A stretch of DNA of 64,000 nt, taken from contig NZ_CP094467.1 in the NCBI RefSeq assembly GCF_023347235.1, forward strand, positions 3,162,001-3,226,000, written 5' to 3'. This document shows positions 42,987-50,617 of this stretch, piece after piece. Each line of letters starts with the position of its first letter. Position 1 is the first letter of the stretch. This stretch comes from Faecalibacterium sp. I4-1-79 (lineage in GTDB: Bacteria > Bacillota > Clostridia > Oscillospirales > Ruminococcaceae). The translations under genes and the position numbers were made by a program. The notes below the pieces were generated by a model. The model was given only the letters and a program-made list of their open reading frames with translations, was not told where the DNA came from and did no database searches.

Positions 42987-43160
42987 AGGCAGTACCGCAT
43001 GATTCCAAGTGCCGATACGGCGAGCGAGGTGCGGCAGATGCTAAGCCAAAAGCGCAGATAATACTTTGTGTATTATCGAGCATTTTGGCAACGCAGATGC
43101 CGTGCCGCAGCCGCCGGAACGGTGCTTGAGCCGTCAGGCGGGAATTGTGCGGTACTGCCT
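42987..43160. repeat. 174-bp imperfect palindrome with terminal inverted repeats
   Basis: The ends AGGCAGTACCGCATGATTCC (42987-43006) and its inverted partner (43141-43160) match at 18 of 20. Inside, GTGCGGCAGATGC is mirrored near 43094-43110, and the centre is a hairpin CCAAAA-GCGCA-GATAATAC with GTATTATC-GAGCA-TTTTGG. It looks like a MITE or folded RNA element. Confidence 0.7.
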
Positions 43161-43235
43161 TCAGTATAGCACACCCGGGCGAGCGGTGTAAACAGAAAAT
43201 GGAGCAGCGCCGCTTTTGCTCTGCCCATTTTGGGG

Positions 43236-43264
43236 TTGACAGCCCTGCCCTGCGGTGTTATTTT
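43236..43264 (+). promoter_or_regulatory. Promoter of the ClC gene
   Basis: TTGACA (43236-43241), 17-base spacer, TATTTT (43259-43264). A small inverted repeat GTTCCG-AAAAA-CGGAAC follows in the leader. Confidence 0.65.
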
Positions 43265-43314
43265 ATATCGGTTCCGAAAAACGGAACGGATGTCAAGATA
43301 CAGGAGTTATTTCT

Positions 43315-44592
43315 ATGAACGATTTTGATACATTCTGGCACGAAGCTAAAGCCGCCCTGCGGGTGGCGCTGCAATGGTTCTTTCTGGCGGTTCCCATGGG
43401 TCTGCTCTGTGGATTTCTGGGCACCTTGTTCCACCTTGCCGTCGAGCACGCCACCGAGCTGCGTGCCGCGCAGCCCTGGCTGCTGTTCCTTTTGCCTGTG
43501 GCGGGTCTGCTCATCACTGCCCTTTATAAGGTAACAAAGTGCGAGGGTGTGGGCACCAACAACGTTCTCCGCGCTGTGCAGAGCGGCGAGCCGGTCAGCA
43601 TTCTGCTGGTGCCCGCTATCTTTCTGGGTACGGTGCTCACCCATCTGTGCGGCGGCTCTGCCGGCCGCGAGGGCGCTGCGCTGCAGATGGGCGGCAGCAT
43701 CGGCTGGAACCTTGGCACCCTGCTGCGACTCAAGGACCACGACCGCCGCACCGCCACCATCAGCGGCATGGCTGCGTTCTTCTCTGCCCTGTTCGGCACC
43801 CCGCTGGCGGCGGCCTGCTTTGCCATGATGGTGGAGGATGTGGGCCTGACCTTTACCGCTGCCTTTGTCCCCGCCTTTACCTCTGCCCTCATCGCCTACG
43901 GCTGCTCGCTGGTCTTTGGCATCGTGCCCACCCACTTTGCCCTCACTGCACCGGAGCTGAATGTCCGCACCGCCCTGCTGGTCATCCTGCTGGGTGTGGC
44001 CTGCGCTGCCGTTTCCCGCTTGTTCTGCTATACGCTCCACTTCATGGAGCATATCGTGCCAAAGCTTCTCCCGAACCCGTGGGTGCGGGTCTTTGCGGGC
44101 GGCGTGCTGGTCATCGGCTTTTCCTATCTCTTCGGCGTAGGGCGGTATAACGGCGCGGGCATGAGCGTTATCGTTGCTGCCGTGGAGCAGGGACAGGCGC
44201 TGCCGTGGGATTTTCTGTGCAAGATCTTCCTCACCGCGCTGACCCTTGCCTGCGGGTTCAAGGGCGGCGAGGTGGTGCCCAGCTTTTTTGTGGGCGCTAC
44301 CTTCGGCTGCGTGGTCGGCCCGCTGCTGGGTCTACCCGCCGAATTTGCGGCGGCGGTGGGGCTGGTGTCCATCTTCTGCGGTGCCACCAACGTCCTGATC
44401 CCCTCCATCCTGCTGGGCTTTGAGCTGTTCAGCGGCGCCGGGCTGGAGCTCATCGCGCTGGGCTGCGGTATCTGCTTTATGCTCTCCGGCCACCACGGCC
44501 TGTACAGCAGCCAGACCTTTGTCACCAACAAACTGCGCTCGGAGTATATGTCCCACAAGTGGCGCGTAAAGGTGAAAAAAGAGGAAGAGTAA
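43315..44592 (+). CDS. ClC-family chloride/fluoride channel or antiporter
   Basis: A 425-residue polytopic ClC protein. The filter-region motif is GGSAGREGAALQMG, with the gating Glu kept; GREGA in place of the commoner GREGP is seen in branches that include fluoride-exporting ClCs. The C-terminus has no CBS domains. ATG 43315 follows AGGAG. No fluoride riboswitch pattern was seen in the leader, so chloride remains possible. Confidence 0.85.
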   Translation: MNDFDTFWHEAKAALRVALQWFFLAVPMGLLCGFLGTLFHLAVEHATELRAAQPWLLFLLPVAGLLITALYKVTKCEGVGTNNVLRAVQSGEPVSILLVPAIFLGTVLTHLCGGSAGREGAALQMGGSIGWNLGTLLRLKDHDRRTATISGMAAFFSALFGTPLAAACFAMMVEDVGLTFTAAFVPAFTSALIAYGCSLVFGIVPTHFALTAPELNVRTALLVILLGVACAAVSRLFCYTLHFMEHIVPKLLPNPWVRVFAGGVLVIGFSYLFGVGRYNGAGMSVIVAAVEQGQALPWDFLCKIFLTALTLACGFKGGEVVPSFFVGATFGCVVGPLLGLPAEFAAAVGLVSIFCGATNVLIPSILLGFELFSGAGLELIALGCGICFMLSGHHGLYSSQTFVTNKLRSEYMSHKWRVKVKKEEE

Positions 44593-44602
44593 GCGTTGCG
44601 TG

Positions 44603-44758
44603 CGCCCTCTCCGTCATCGCTCCGCGATGCCACCTCTCCCAAAGGGAGAGGCAAGAGCACGCCCGGAAGCTTCCTCATTGCACTTAAAACTTCAGTAACG
44701 AGCCTTAGACCTTGGCTCCCCCTTCGGGGGAGCTGGCGCGGGAGCGCCTGAGAGGGCG
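44603..44758 (+). repeat. Family-A intergenic repeat
   Basis: Starts CCCTCTCCGTCATCGC, centre GGAAGCTTCCTC and GAGCCTTAGACCTTGGCT, ends GGCGCGGGAGCGCCTGAGAG. Small stems CTCCC/GGGAG differ between copies but pair. A further partial unit runs to about 44802. Confidence 0.85.
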
Positions 44759-44837
44759 TGCTCCCTTTGGGAGAGGTGTCACCGCAGGTGTCGGAGAGGG
44801 TTCAGCCCGCCAAAGAAAAAGAACTATACCATAAAAC

Positions 44838-44868
44838 AGGGGCTGTTGCTTGCGCAACAGCCCCTGTT
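44838..44868 (-). terminator. Terminator of uppP
   Basis: Arms CAGGGGCTGTTG and CAACAGCCCCTG; on the minus strand followed by TTTTAT. Confidence 0.85.
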
Positions 44869-44888
44869 ATCATTATTAAGCTTTTCTC

Positions 44889-45764
44889 TTATGCCAGCGC
44901 GGTGATGGCTGCCACAGACAGCACGATGGCACCCAGTACGATGCGGTAGATGCCGAAGAACTTGAAGTCGTGGCGCTTGACGTAATCCATCAGGAAGCGG
45001 ATAGCTGCAAGGCTGACGGCAAAGGCCACAACGCAGCCCACCAGCAGCACAGCGATCTCGGTGCCGGTGATGGATACACCGGAAACTGCGAACTTGACCA
45101 CCTTGAGCAGGGATGCACCCGCCATGACCGGGATGGCCAGATAGAAGGTGAACTCCGCCACGCAGGCGCGGGAGAGACCCAGCAGCAGGCCGCCCACGAT
45201 GGTAGCACCGGAGCGGGAGGTACCGGGGATGATGGCAAGGCACTGCCACACGCCGATAAGCAGCGCGTCCCGGTAGCTGATCTGTTCCAGCTTTGTGACC
45301 CGGGGCGTGGTGCGGCGGTTCTCCACCACAAGGAAGAGCACGCCGTACAAGATCAGCATGGCGGCTACGGTGATGTAGTTATAGAAGTGCTCCTCCATCC
45401 AATCGTCCAGCGGGCTGATGACCAGCACCGGCAGGGTGGCGGCTACCACCTTGAACCACAGGTTCCACACGCTGGGCTTGGAGATGACCTTGCCCTGCCG
45501 CAGCCCGAAGGGCCACAGCTTATTCCAGAACAGCACCACCACAGCCAGAATGGCACCCAGCTGGATGACCACCCGGAACATGGACATAAATTCTTCACTG
45601 GCATTGAACTTGACGACCTGCTCCACAAGGATCATGTGCCCGGTGGAGGAGATGGGCAACCACTCGGTAATGCCCTCCACGATACCCATCAGGATCGCTT
45701 TGATGATCTCGAAAAACGTAATAAATCCCTCCTGCAGCACCCGTTGGGTGCGTAGTTTTTTCAA
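44889..45764 (-). CDS. uppP: Undecaprenyl-diphosphatase
   Basis: An integral membrane enzyme that recycles the cell-wall lipid carrier. Both family motifs are present: GIVEGITEWLPISSTGHM and PGTSRSGATIVGGLLLG. The longest frame starts at TTG 45764 with a poor ribosome site, giving 291 residues. A strong AGGAGG lies 15 codons further in, ahead of FITFFEIIKAILMG, the usual start of the protein. No ATG, GTG or TTG falls there, but an ATT codon is at proper spacing. The true start may therefore be AUU (about 45721). A hairpin GCACCC/GGGTGC precedes it. Confidence 0.92.
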   Translation of the reverse strand: MKKLRTQRVLQEGFITFFEIIKAILMGIVEGITEWLPISSTGHMILVEQVVKFNASEEFMSMFRVVIQLGAILAVVVLFWNKLWPFGLRQGKVISKPSVWNLWFKVVAATLPVLVISPLDDWMEEHFYNYITVAAMLILYGVLFLVVENRRTTPRVTKLEQISYRDALLIGVWQCLAIIPGTSRSGATIVGGLLLGLSRACVAEFTFYLAIPVMAGASLLKVVKFAVSGVSITGTEIAVLLVGCVVAFAVSLAAIRFLMDYVKRHDFKFFGIYRIVLGAIVLSVAAITALA

Positions 45765-45853
45765 AAGCAGTTCCAGTATACCATACTATGAGCCGCTGTG
45801 CATACAGATTATAGAAATTTTACCGGGGTGAGAGCAGTTTTCTGCAAGCGGGT

Positions 45854-46010
45854 GCGCCCTCTCCGTCATCGCTACGCGATGCCACCTCTCCCAAAGGGAG
45901 AGGCAAGAGCACTGCCGGAAACTTCCTCGTTATACCTAATACTTTAGCAATAAACCTTAGACCTTGGCTCCCCCTTTGGGGGAGCTGGCGCGGGAGCGCC
46001 TGAGAGGGCG
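45854..46010 (+). repeat. Family-A intergenic repeat
   Basis: Same plan as the copy at 44603-44758, about 155 bases; the right stem here is CTCCCCCTTTGGGGGAG. Confidence 0.85.
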
Positions 46011-46084
46011 CGGGCGCAAGCAGCCTGCGCATTTATTTCCGCGTTTCCGGCAGACGCTGTATTTATCTGCCCCGGGAAATGTGC

Positions 46085-46090
46085 TATACT
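46085..46090 (+). promoter_or_regulatory. -10 box for the trkA operon
   Basis: TATACT with TTATCT 16 bases upstream; about 70 bases before the first start codon. Confidence 0.45.
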
Positions 46091-46161
46091 ATAAAAATAA
46101 GAAGTCTGTCCGCTTTCTGCGCCCGACGCTGAAAGCACTGAGAACAACGAGGTGAACCTTC

Positions 46162-46575
46162 ATGAACATACTGGTGATCGGCTGCGATCAGGTGGGTGCG
46201 GCGCTGATCCGCGATCTGGAACGCATCGGCCATGATATCTCGGTGGTGGAAAAGGACCCTGAGCAGCTCAAGCGTCTGGATGCCTTTGACGATTATACCT
46301 TTCACGGCACTGCCCTTGTGGGCGACCCCACCGACCCGGACACCCTGCGCCGGGGCGGCGTGGAGAACTGCGACGCCGTGGCGGCGGTGACCGAGGAGGA
46401 CTCGGTGAACCTGATGGCGGCGCAGCTGGCAAAGAACATCTTCCGCCGGGATAAAGTCATCTGCCGGGTGTCCGACCCGCATCTGCAAATTTTGTACCAC
46501 AAGGCCTACGAGTTGGAGACCATCTGCCCCACCGTGCTGACCGAGCAGGCGGTGTTCCGGGCACTTTCCAAGTAA
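46162..46575 (+). CDS. TrkA/KtrA N-domain protein (RCK_N only)
   Basis: A 137-residue protein with a Rossmann nucleotide-binding fold (MNILVIGCDQVGAALIRDLE; the glycine loop is GCDQVG rather than GxGxxG). It lacks the usual C-terminal RCK_C domain. It is followed after 44 bases by a full TrkA protein, so it may form a hetero-oligomer gating ring for potassium uptake. No membrane TrkH/KtrB gene is next to it. Confidence 0.82.
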   Translation: MNILVIGCDQVGAALIRDLERIGHDISVVEKDPEQLKRLDAFDDYTFHGTALVGDPTDPDTLRRGGVENCDAVAAVTEEDSVNLMAAQLAKNIFRRDKVICRVSDPHLQILYHKAYELETICPTVLTEQAVFRALSK

Positions 46576-46619
46576 AACAGCCTGTTTTTGCTTTACAGAC
46601 CGTAGAATGAGGTAACGAT

Positions 46620-47288
46620 ATGAAAGTTTGTATTGCCGGCGGCGGCCGGGTGGGGATGTATCTTGCCCAAAGCCTGCTGTCCCACCACCATAAGGTGACT
46701 ATCATCGAGCCGCAGGAGGCGCTGTGCCGTACCCTTGCGGATACGCTGGATATCCCGGTCATCTGCGGCGACTCCTTGAGCTTTGACACCCTGCACACCG
46801 CCGATGTGGCCAGCTGCGACGCCTTTGTGGCGGTGACCAACACCGACGAGACCAATCTGGTGGCCTGCCAGATCGCCAAGCGGGAGTTTGGTGTAAACCG
46901 CACCGTGGCGCGCGCTTCCAACCCCAAAAACCGGGACATCCTGCACACGCTGGGCGTGGACACCGTGGTGTGCGGCACCGACAACCTGAGCCATATCCTG
47001 GAGCGGGAGATCGAGACCGACACCATCCGGCAGCTGCTTTCGCTGGGCGGCGGCACTGCCAGCCTGAATGAAATTTTGCTGCCGGAGGACTTTCAGTTCG
47101 CGGGCAAGGAGATCAAGGAGATCCCCATTCCCGGCGATGCCATTCTGGTCAGCATCACCCGGGATACCGAGTTCATCATCCCTCACGGCAGCACGGTGCT
47201 GCTGCCGTGGGACCGGCTGCTGTGCCTGACACAGGACGATACCCTGCATCTGCTGATGGATGCGTGGGGTCTTTCCTCCCACAAATGA
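46620..47288 (+). CDS. trkA: TrkA/KtrA potassium-uptake regulator
   Basis: A 222-residue protein: RCK_N (MKVCIAGGGRVGMYLAQSLL) and RCK_C (about 140-222, KEIKEIPIPGDAILVSITRD). It senses NAD(H), ATP or c-di-AMP and regulates a K+ channel or transporter. Its stop overlaps the next start as ATGA. Confidence 0.9.
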   Translation: MKVCIAGGGRVGMYLAQSLLSHHHKVTIIEPQEALCRTLADTLDIPVICGDSLSFDTLHTADVASCDAFVAVTNTDETNLVACQIAKREFGVNRTVARASNPKNRDILHTLGVDTVVCGTDNLSHILEREIETDTIRQLLSLGGGTASLNEILLPEDFQFAGKEIKEIPIPGDAILVSITRDTEFIIPHGSTVLLPWDRLLCLTQDDTLHLLMDAWGLSSHK

Positions 47289-47716
47289 GCGAGCAGGAGC
47301 TGCTGCGCACCGCGCTGGTGCTGCCGCCCCGCGCCCGCCGGGTGCTCTGCGTCTGGGCAGCTGTGCCCGGGCTGGTCTGCGCGCCCTTTGCCTTCTGGCA
47401 GAGCGTGTGGGCGGGCGCAGTCTTTTGCGCTGTATGGGCGGCGCTGGTGGCGCTTGTCCGGGCGCGCTGCTGCAGCTTTGTCGCCGCCCTGACGGCAGAC
47501 AGCGTCACGGTGCAGGCCGGGGTGGCTATCCCTGTGCTGCACCGCATCCCGCGCCGGGCGGTCACCGGGGTACAGCTGCTGCGCACCCCGCTGCTGTGGG
47601 CGGCAGGGTGCACCGTGCTCCTTGTGCGCAGCCCGGGTCTGCAATTGGTGCTGCCCGGCATCCCCGCCGCACAGGCTACCGCGCTGGCGGCTGTGCTGAT
47701 GGAGGGCAGTGTATGA
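47285..47716 (+). CDS. YdbS-like PH-domain membrane protein
   Basis: A 143-residue protein with two membrane segments near residues 20-58 and a bPH2-type domain (VTVQAGVAIPVLHRIPRRAV). The size, fold and pairing with a longer PH protein are typical of YdbS. ATGA overlaps join it to both neighbours. The function is not settled. Confidence 0.75.
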   Translation: MSEQELLRTALVLPPRARRVLCVWAAVPGLVCAPFAFWQSVWAGAVFCAVWAALVALVRARCCSFVAALTADSVTVQAGVAIPVLHRIPRRAVTGVQLLRTPLLWAAGCTVLLVRSPGLQLVLPGIPAAQATALAAVLMEGSV

Positions 47717-49068
47717 ACCGGGAAAAGCACTTCCACCCGCTGGCGGCGCTGCATCTGCTGCGCAAGACTTTGCTTGTGTACCTTCTGCCGCTGGTACAGG
47801 TGCTTTTTGACCGCAACTGGGACGCCCTGCGTGCGGCGCTGCGGCAGGAGCTTGTGCTGCTGGTGTTTATCAGCGCCGTGTGCTGGGCGGTGTACTATGC
47901 AAGCCGCTGGCAGGTGGATGCCGAGGGCACGGTGCACGTCAGCTGGCGGCTGGGCGTGCGGCTGGACCGCGCCCTGCGCGCCGAGGGTCTGGCGGCGCTG
48001 GTGCTGGAGCAGCCCCTGCTCTACCGGCTGACCGGTGCCTGCCGGGTGGTGCTGTACCCTGTGGGGCAGACCAAGACCATCACTTTGTATCTTACCCGGC
48101 AGCAAGCCGCAGAGCTTGCCGATGTGCTGCTGCCGGTGACGGACCCGCTGTGGCACGCGCCCAAGGGCGGCGAAAAGCTGGCCTTTACGGTGCTGGGTGC
48201 TAACGGCCTGTCCACCCTGTTTTTGTGGTGGCTGGCTATCCACCAGACCCAGAGCTACGCCCCGGATGCCCAGACCGCTGCCCTTGCGCAGCTGGGACAG
48301 CTGGCGGCGCTTGCCGCCCGCTGGCTGCCGCTGGGCATGGCGTGGCTGCTGGTGCTGGCGGGCACCCTGTTCTGCATCAGTCTGGTGCGCAGCGCTTTGC
48401 AGGCGGTGCATTACACCGTCTGGCGCACCGACACCCAGCTGGGCAGCCGGGGCGGATTTATCCGCCGGTACGAGATGCGGCTGCGGCTCTGCCAGCTGAA
48501 CTATGCCGACCTGCGCCGCTCCCCCGCCACGTGGGCGCTGCATTACTGCCCGGTGTTCGTCTCGGCAGGGGCGTGCCGCCCGGAGCTGCCTTTGTTCGTC
48601 TGGCGGGAGGGCACTCCGCTGCTGCGGGAGCTGCTGCCGGAGATGGCGCAGCTGCCCCCGGACACCCGCGCCGACACCACTGACCGCAGCATGGTATTTT
48701 TTCTGCCGGCGGGCATCCCGCTGGCGCTCTGCCTGCTGCTGACGGCGGTATCCCGCACCACTCTGCCTGCGCTCACCCTGCCGCTGCTCATCCCCACCGG
48801 GGTGTTTGCCGCCCTGCTGGGCGCAGCCGCCGTGGGCTGGCACCGGGAGGGCGTATGGCAGCAGCAGGGACAGCTGCTGCTCTGCCGACAGCACCAGTTC
48901 CATCTGCACCAGCTGTGCGTGTTCCACCCGGACACCGGCTTTACCGCGTTGCAATCTCCTTGGGCGGTGACGGTGCAGCGTGCCAACCTGACCCTTGTAT
49001 TTCCCGGCAAAGAAAAGGTCACGGTGCGCAGCGTGCCGCTGGCGGCTCTTGATTTTCTGGAGATATAG
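47713..49068 (+). CDS. YdbT-like large PH-domain membrane protein
   Basis: A 451-residue protein with repeated pairs of membrane segments and bPH2-like domains (DAEGTVHVSWRLGVRLDRAL, later QAVHYTVWRTDTQLGSRGGF). It is the usual partner of YdbS. It is the fourth gene of the operon and ATGA-coupled to the third. Confidence 0.75.
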   Translation: MNREKHFHPLAALHLLRKTLLVYLLPLVQVLFDRNWDALRAALRQELVLLVFISAVCWAVYYASRWQVDAEGTVHVSWRLGVRLDRALRAEGLAALVLEQPLLYRLTGACRVVLYPVGQTKTITLYLTRQQAAELADVLLPVTDPLWHAPKGGEKLAFTVLGANGLSTLFLWWLAIHQTQSYAPDAQTAALAQLGQLAALAARWLPLGMAWLLVLAGTLFCISLVRSALQAVHYTVWRTDTQLGSRGGFIRRYEMRLRLCQLNYADLRRSPATWALHYCPVFVSAGACRPELPLFVWREGTPLLRELLPEMAQLPPDTRADTTDRSMVFFLPAGIPLALCLLLTAVSRTTLPALTLPLLIPTGVFAALLGAAAVGWHREGVWQQQGQLLLCRQHQFHLHQLCVFHPDTGFTALQSPWAVTVQRANLTLVFPGKEKVTVRSVPLAALDFLEI

Positions 49069-49145
49069 AAGTATACTTGCGATGCCCCGCTGAACCTACG
49101 GTCGGCGGGGCATTTTTTGTATCACAGAGCAACGGAGACTATTTT

Positions 49146-49808
49146 ATGATAAAGACTGTATTATTTGATCTGGACGGCACCCTGCTGAACACCATCGACG
49201 ACCTTGCCGATGCCGGCAACTGGGTGTGTGCCCAAAACGGCTGGCCCACCTTTACGGTGGCGCAGTTCAAGATGATGGTGGGCAACGGCATCCCCAAGCT
49301 GGTGGAGCGATTCTCCCCCGCTGACGCCCGCACCCCGGCGCAGCTGGCGGCGACGCTGGCGCAGTTCACCGCCCGGTACGATGCCCACAAGGAGGACAAG
49401 ACCGCGCCCTACCCCGGCATTCCGGCACTGCTGGACGCACTGAAAGCCGAGGGCATCCAGTGCGCGGTATTCTCCAACAAGGCTGATGCCCTGTGCGGCG
49501 GCATCATTGCCCACTACTTTGGCACCGGCCGCTTTGACGCCGTGCGGGGCAACCGCCCGGGCGTACCTACCAAGCCCGACCCCACCGGGCTGTATGCCCT
49601 GATGGCTGAGCTGGGCGCAGACCCCGCCGCCACCCTTTTTGTGGGCGACAGCGATGTGGACATCCTCACCGGACACAACGCGCAGCTGCCCGCCATGGGC
49701 GCGCTGTGGGGCTTCCGCGGCCGCGCTGAGCTGACCGCCGCCGGTGCCGATGCACTGGCAGAGGTGCCGGAGGATATCCTGCGGTATGTGCAGGAGCAGA
49801 ACAAGTAA
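49146..49808 (+). CDS. HAD phosphatase, phosphoglycolate-phosphatase-like
   Basis: A 220-residue HAD hydrolase: DLDGTLLNT (motif I), FSNKAD (motif II), KPDPTGL and GDSDVDI (motifs III and IV). The Gph-like helical cap is present. It removes phosphate from small metabolites; phosphoglycolate is the family archetype. ATG 49146 follows a weak site in a short gap after the PH operon. Confidence 0.88.
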   Translation: MIKTVLFDLDGTLLNTIDDLADAGNWVCAQNGWPTFTVAQFKMMVGNGIPKLVERFSPADARTPAQLAATLAQFTARYDAHKEDKTAPYPGIPALLDALKAEGIQCAVFSNKADALCGGIIAHYFGTGRFDAVRGNRPGVPTKPDPTGLYALMAELGADPAATLFVGDSDVDILTGHNAQLPAMGALWGFRGRAELTAAGADALAEVPEDILRYVQEQNK

Positions 49809-49820
49809 AATCACAAAAGG

Positions 49821-49851
49821 AACACCGGGCAGATGCCATCTGCCCGGTGTT
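49821..49851 (+). terminator. Terminator of the HAD gene
   Basis: Arms AACACCGGGCAGAT and ATCTGCCCGGTGTT, then CTTCTTT. Confidence 0.88.
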
Positions 49852-49868
49852 CTTCTTTATACAAAGTA

Positions 49869-49902
49869 AAAACGCCCTTGCGCAATGCGCAAAGGCGTTT
49901 TT
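49869..49902 (-). terminator. Terminator of the tRNA operon
   Basis: AAAAACGCC and GGCGTTTTT with an inner TGCGCA repeat, right behind tRNA-Glu on the minus strand. Confidence 0.8.
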
Positions 49903-49903
49903 A

Positions 49904-49975
49904 TGACCCGTACGGGAATCGAACCCATGTTACAGCCGTGAAAGGGCCGTGTCTTAACCGCTTGACCAACGGGCC
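49904..49975 (-). tRNA. tRNA-Glu (UUC)
   Basis: The minus strand begins GGCCCGTTGGTCAAGCGGTT and ends in ACGGGTCA. Anticodon loop CTTTCAC gives UUC. The T arm GGGTTCGATTCCC is present. CCA is not encoded. 72 bases. Confidence 0.95.
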
Positions 49976-50066
49976 TTACAAATACAGAGCTTCGCTAAAA
50001 CCTCCGACTTTCATCGTCCACTACTGCGGACGACCGTCCCCCTTATCTTAGCGAAACTCTGTAACG
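49976..50066 (-). ncRNA. Structured spacer between tRNA-Met and tRNA-Glu
   Basis: A 15-bp near-perfect helix (ACAGAGTTTCGCTAA type; 49984-49998 with 50048-50062, one C/A mismatch) encloses a second hairpin TCGTCC/GGACGA (50014-50033). It would fold in the joint tRNA precursor. It is not a tRNA. Confidence 0.45.
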
Positions 50067-50143
50067 TGGTAGCGGTAACTGGATTTGAACCGGTGACACT
50101 TCGGGTATGAACCGAATGCTCTAGCCAACTGAGCTATACCGCC
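50067..50143 (-). tRNA. tRNA-Met (CAU), elongator type
   Basis: The minus strand begins GGCGGTATAGCTCAGTTGGC. Anticodon stem-loop TTCGG-TTCATAC-CCGAA gives CAU; the T arm and an encoded CCA are present. The stem lacks the initiator GGG pairs. A lysidine-modified Ile tRNA cannot be excluded, but elongator Met fits better. Confidence 0.92.
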
Positions 50144-50322
50144 ACATATTTAACTTGCACTCGAACGGTGCTTTATTATTATATCCATAGATGCCCCTTT
50201 TGTCAACACATATTTTCAAAAAAATTTGCAGTTTTTTGAGATTCTCAATTTATTTACATAGGTGCGTTGAAATATCGATTTTTTGTTGCTTTTGTAAGGG
50301 TTTTGCGGTAAAAAAAGACGAA

Positions 50323-50475
50323 CCCTCTCAGTCATCGCTGCGCGATGCCAGCTCCCCCGAAGGGGGAGCTTATAGCGCTACCGCAAGCTTCCCCATGATG
50401 CCTAATACTTTAGCAACGAGCCTTAGACCTTGGCTCTCCCTTCGGGAGAGCTGGCGCGGGAGCGCCTGAGAGGGT
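50323..50475 (+). repeat. Family-A intergenic repeat
   Basis: Starts CCCTCTCAGTCATCGCTGCG, centre CTTTAGCAACGAGCCTTAGA, ends GGCGCGGGAGCGCCTGAGAG; left stem CTCCCCCGAAGGGGGAG. An extra fragment with CCCCTTGGGGAAGG follows to about 50520. The stretch 50144-50322 has no gene. Confidence 0.85.
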
Positions 50476-50537
50476 CAGCCGTCCCCTTGGGGAAGGTGGC
50501 TTGACGCGAAGCGGCAAGACGGAAGGGGTACCCACAC

Positions 50538-50577
50538 AAAAAGCACCGCTTCCCTGTGCGGAAAGCGGTGCTTTTTT
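50538..50577 (-). terminator. Terminator of serS
   Basis: Arms AAAAAGCACCGCTT and AAGCGGTGCTTTTT, T-rich on the minus strand. Confidence 0.88.
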
Positions 50578-50617
50578 CAACCTTTTTCTGCCCGGTTGTG
50601 GAAAACCCGGTGCAGTT

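Noticed and set aside
43200-43315. Fluoride riboswitch before the ClC gene
   Set aside because: The ClC motif GREGA raised the idea, but the leader lacks the crcB-type conserved strings I know; only a small GTTCCG hairpin is present.
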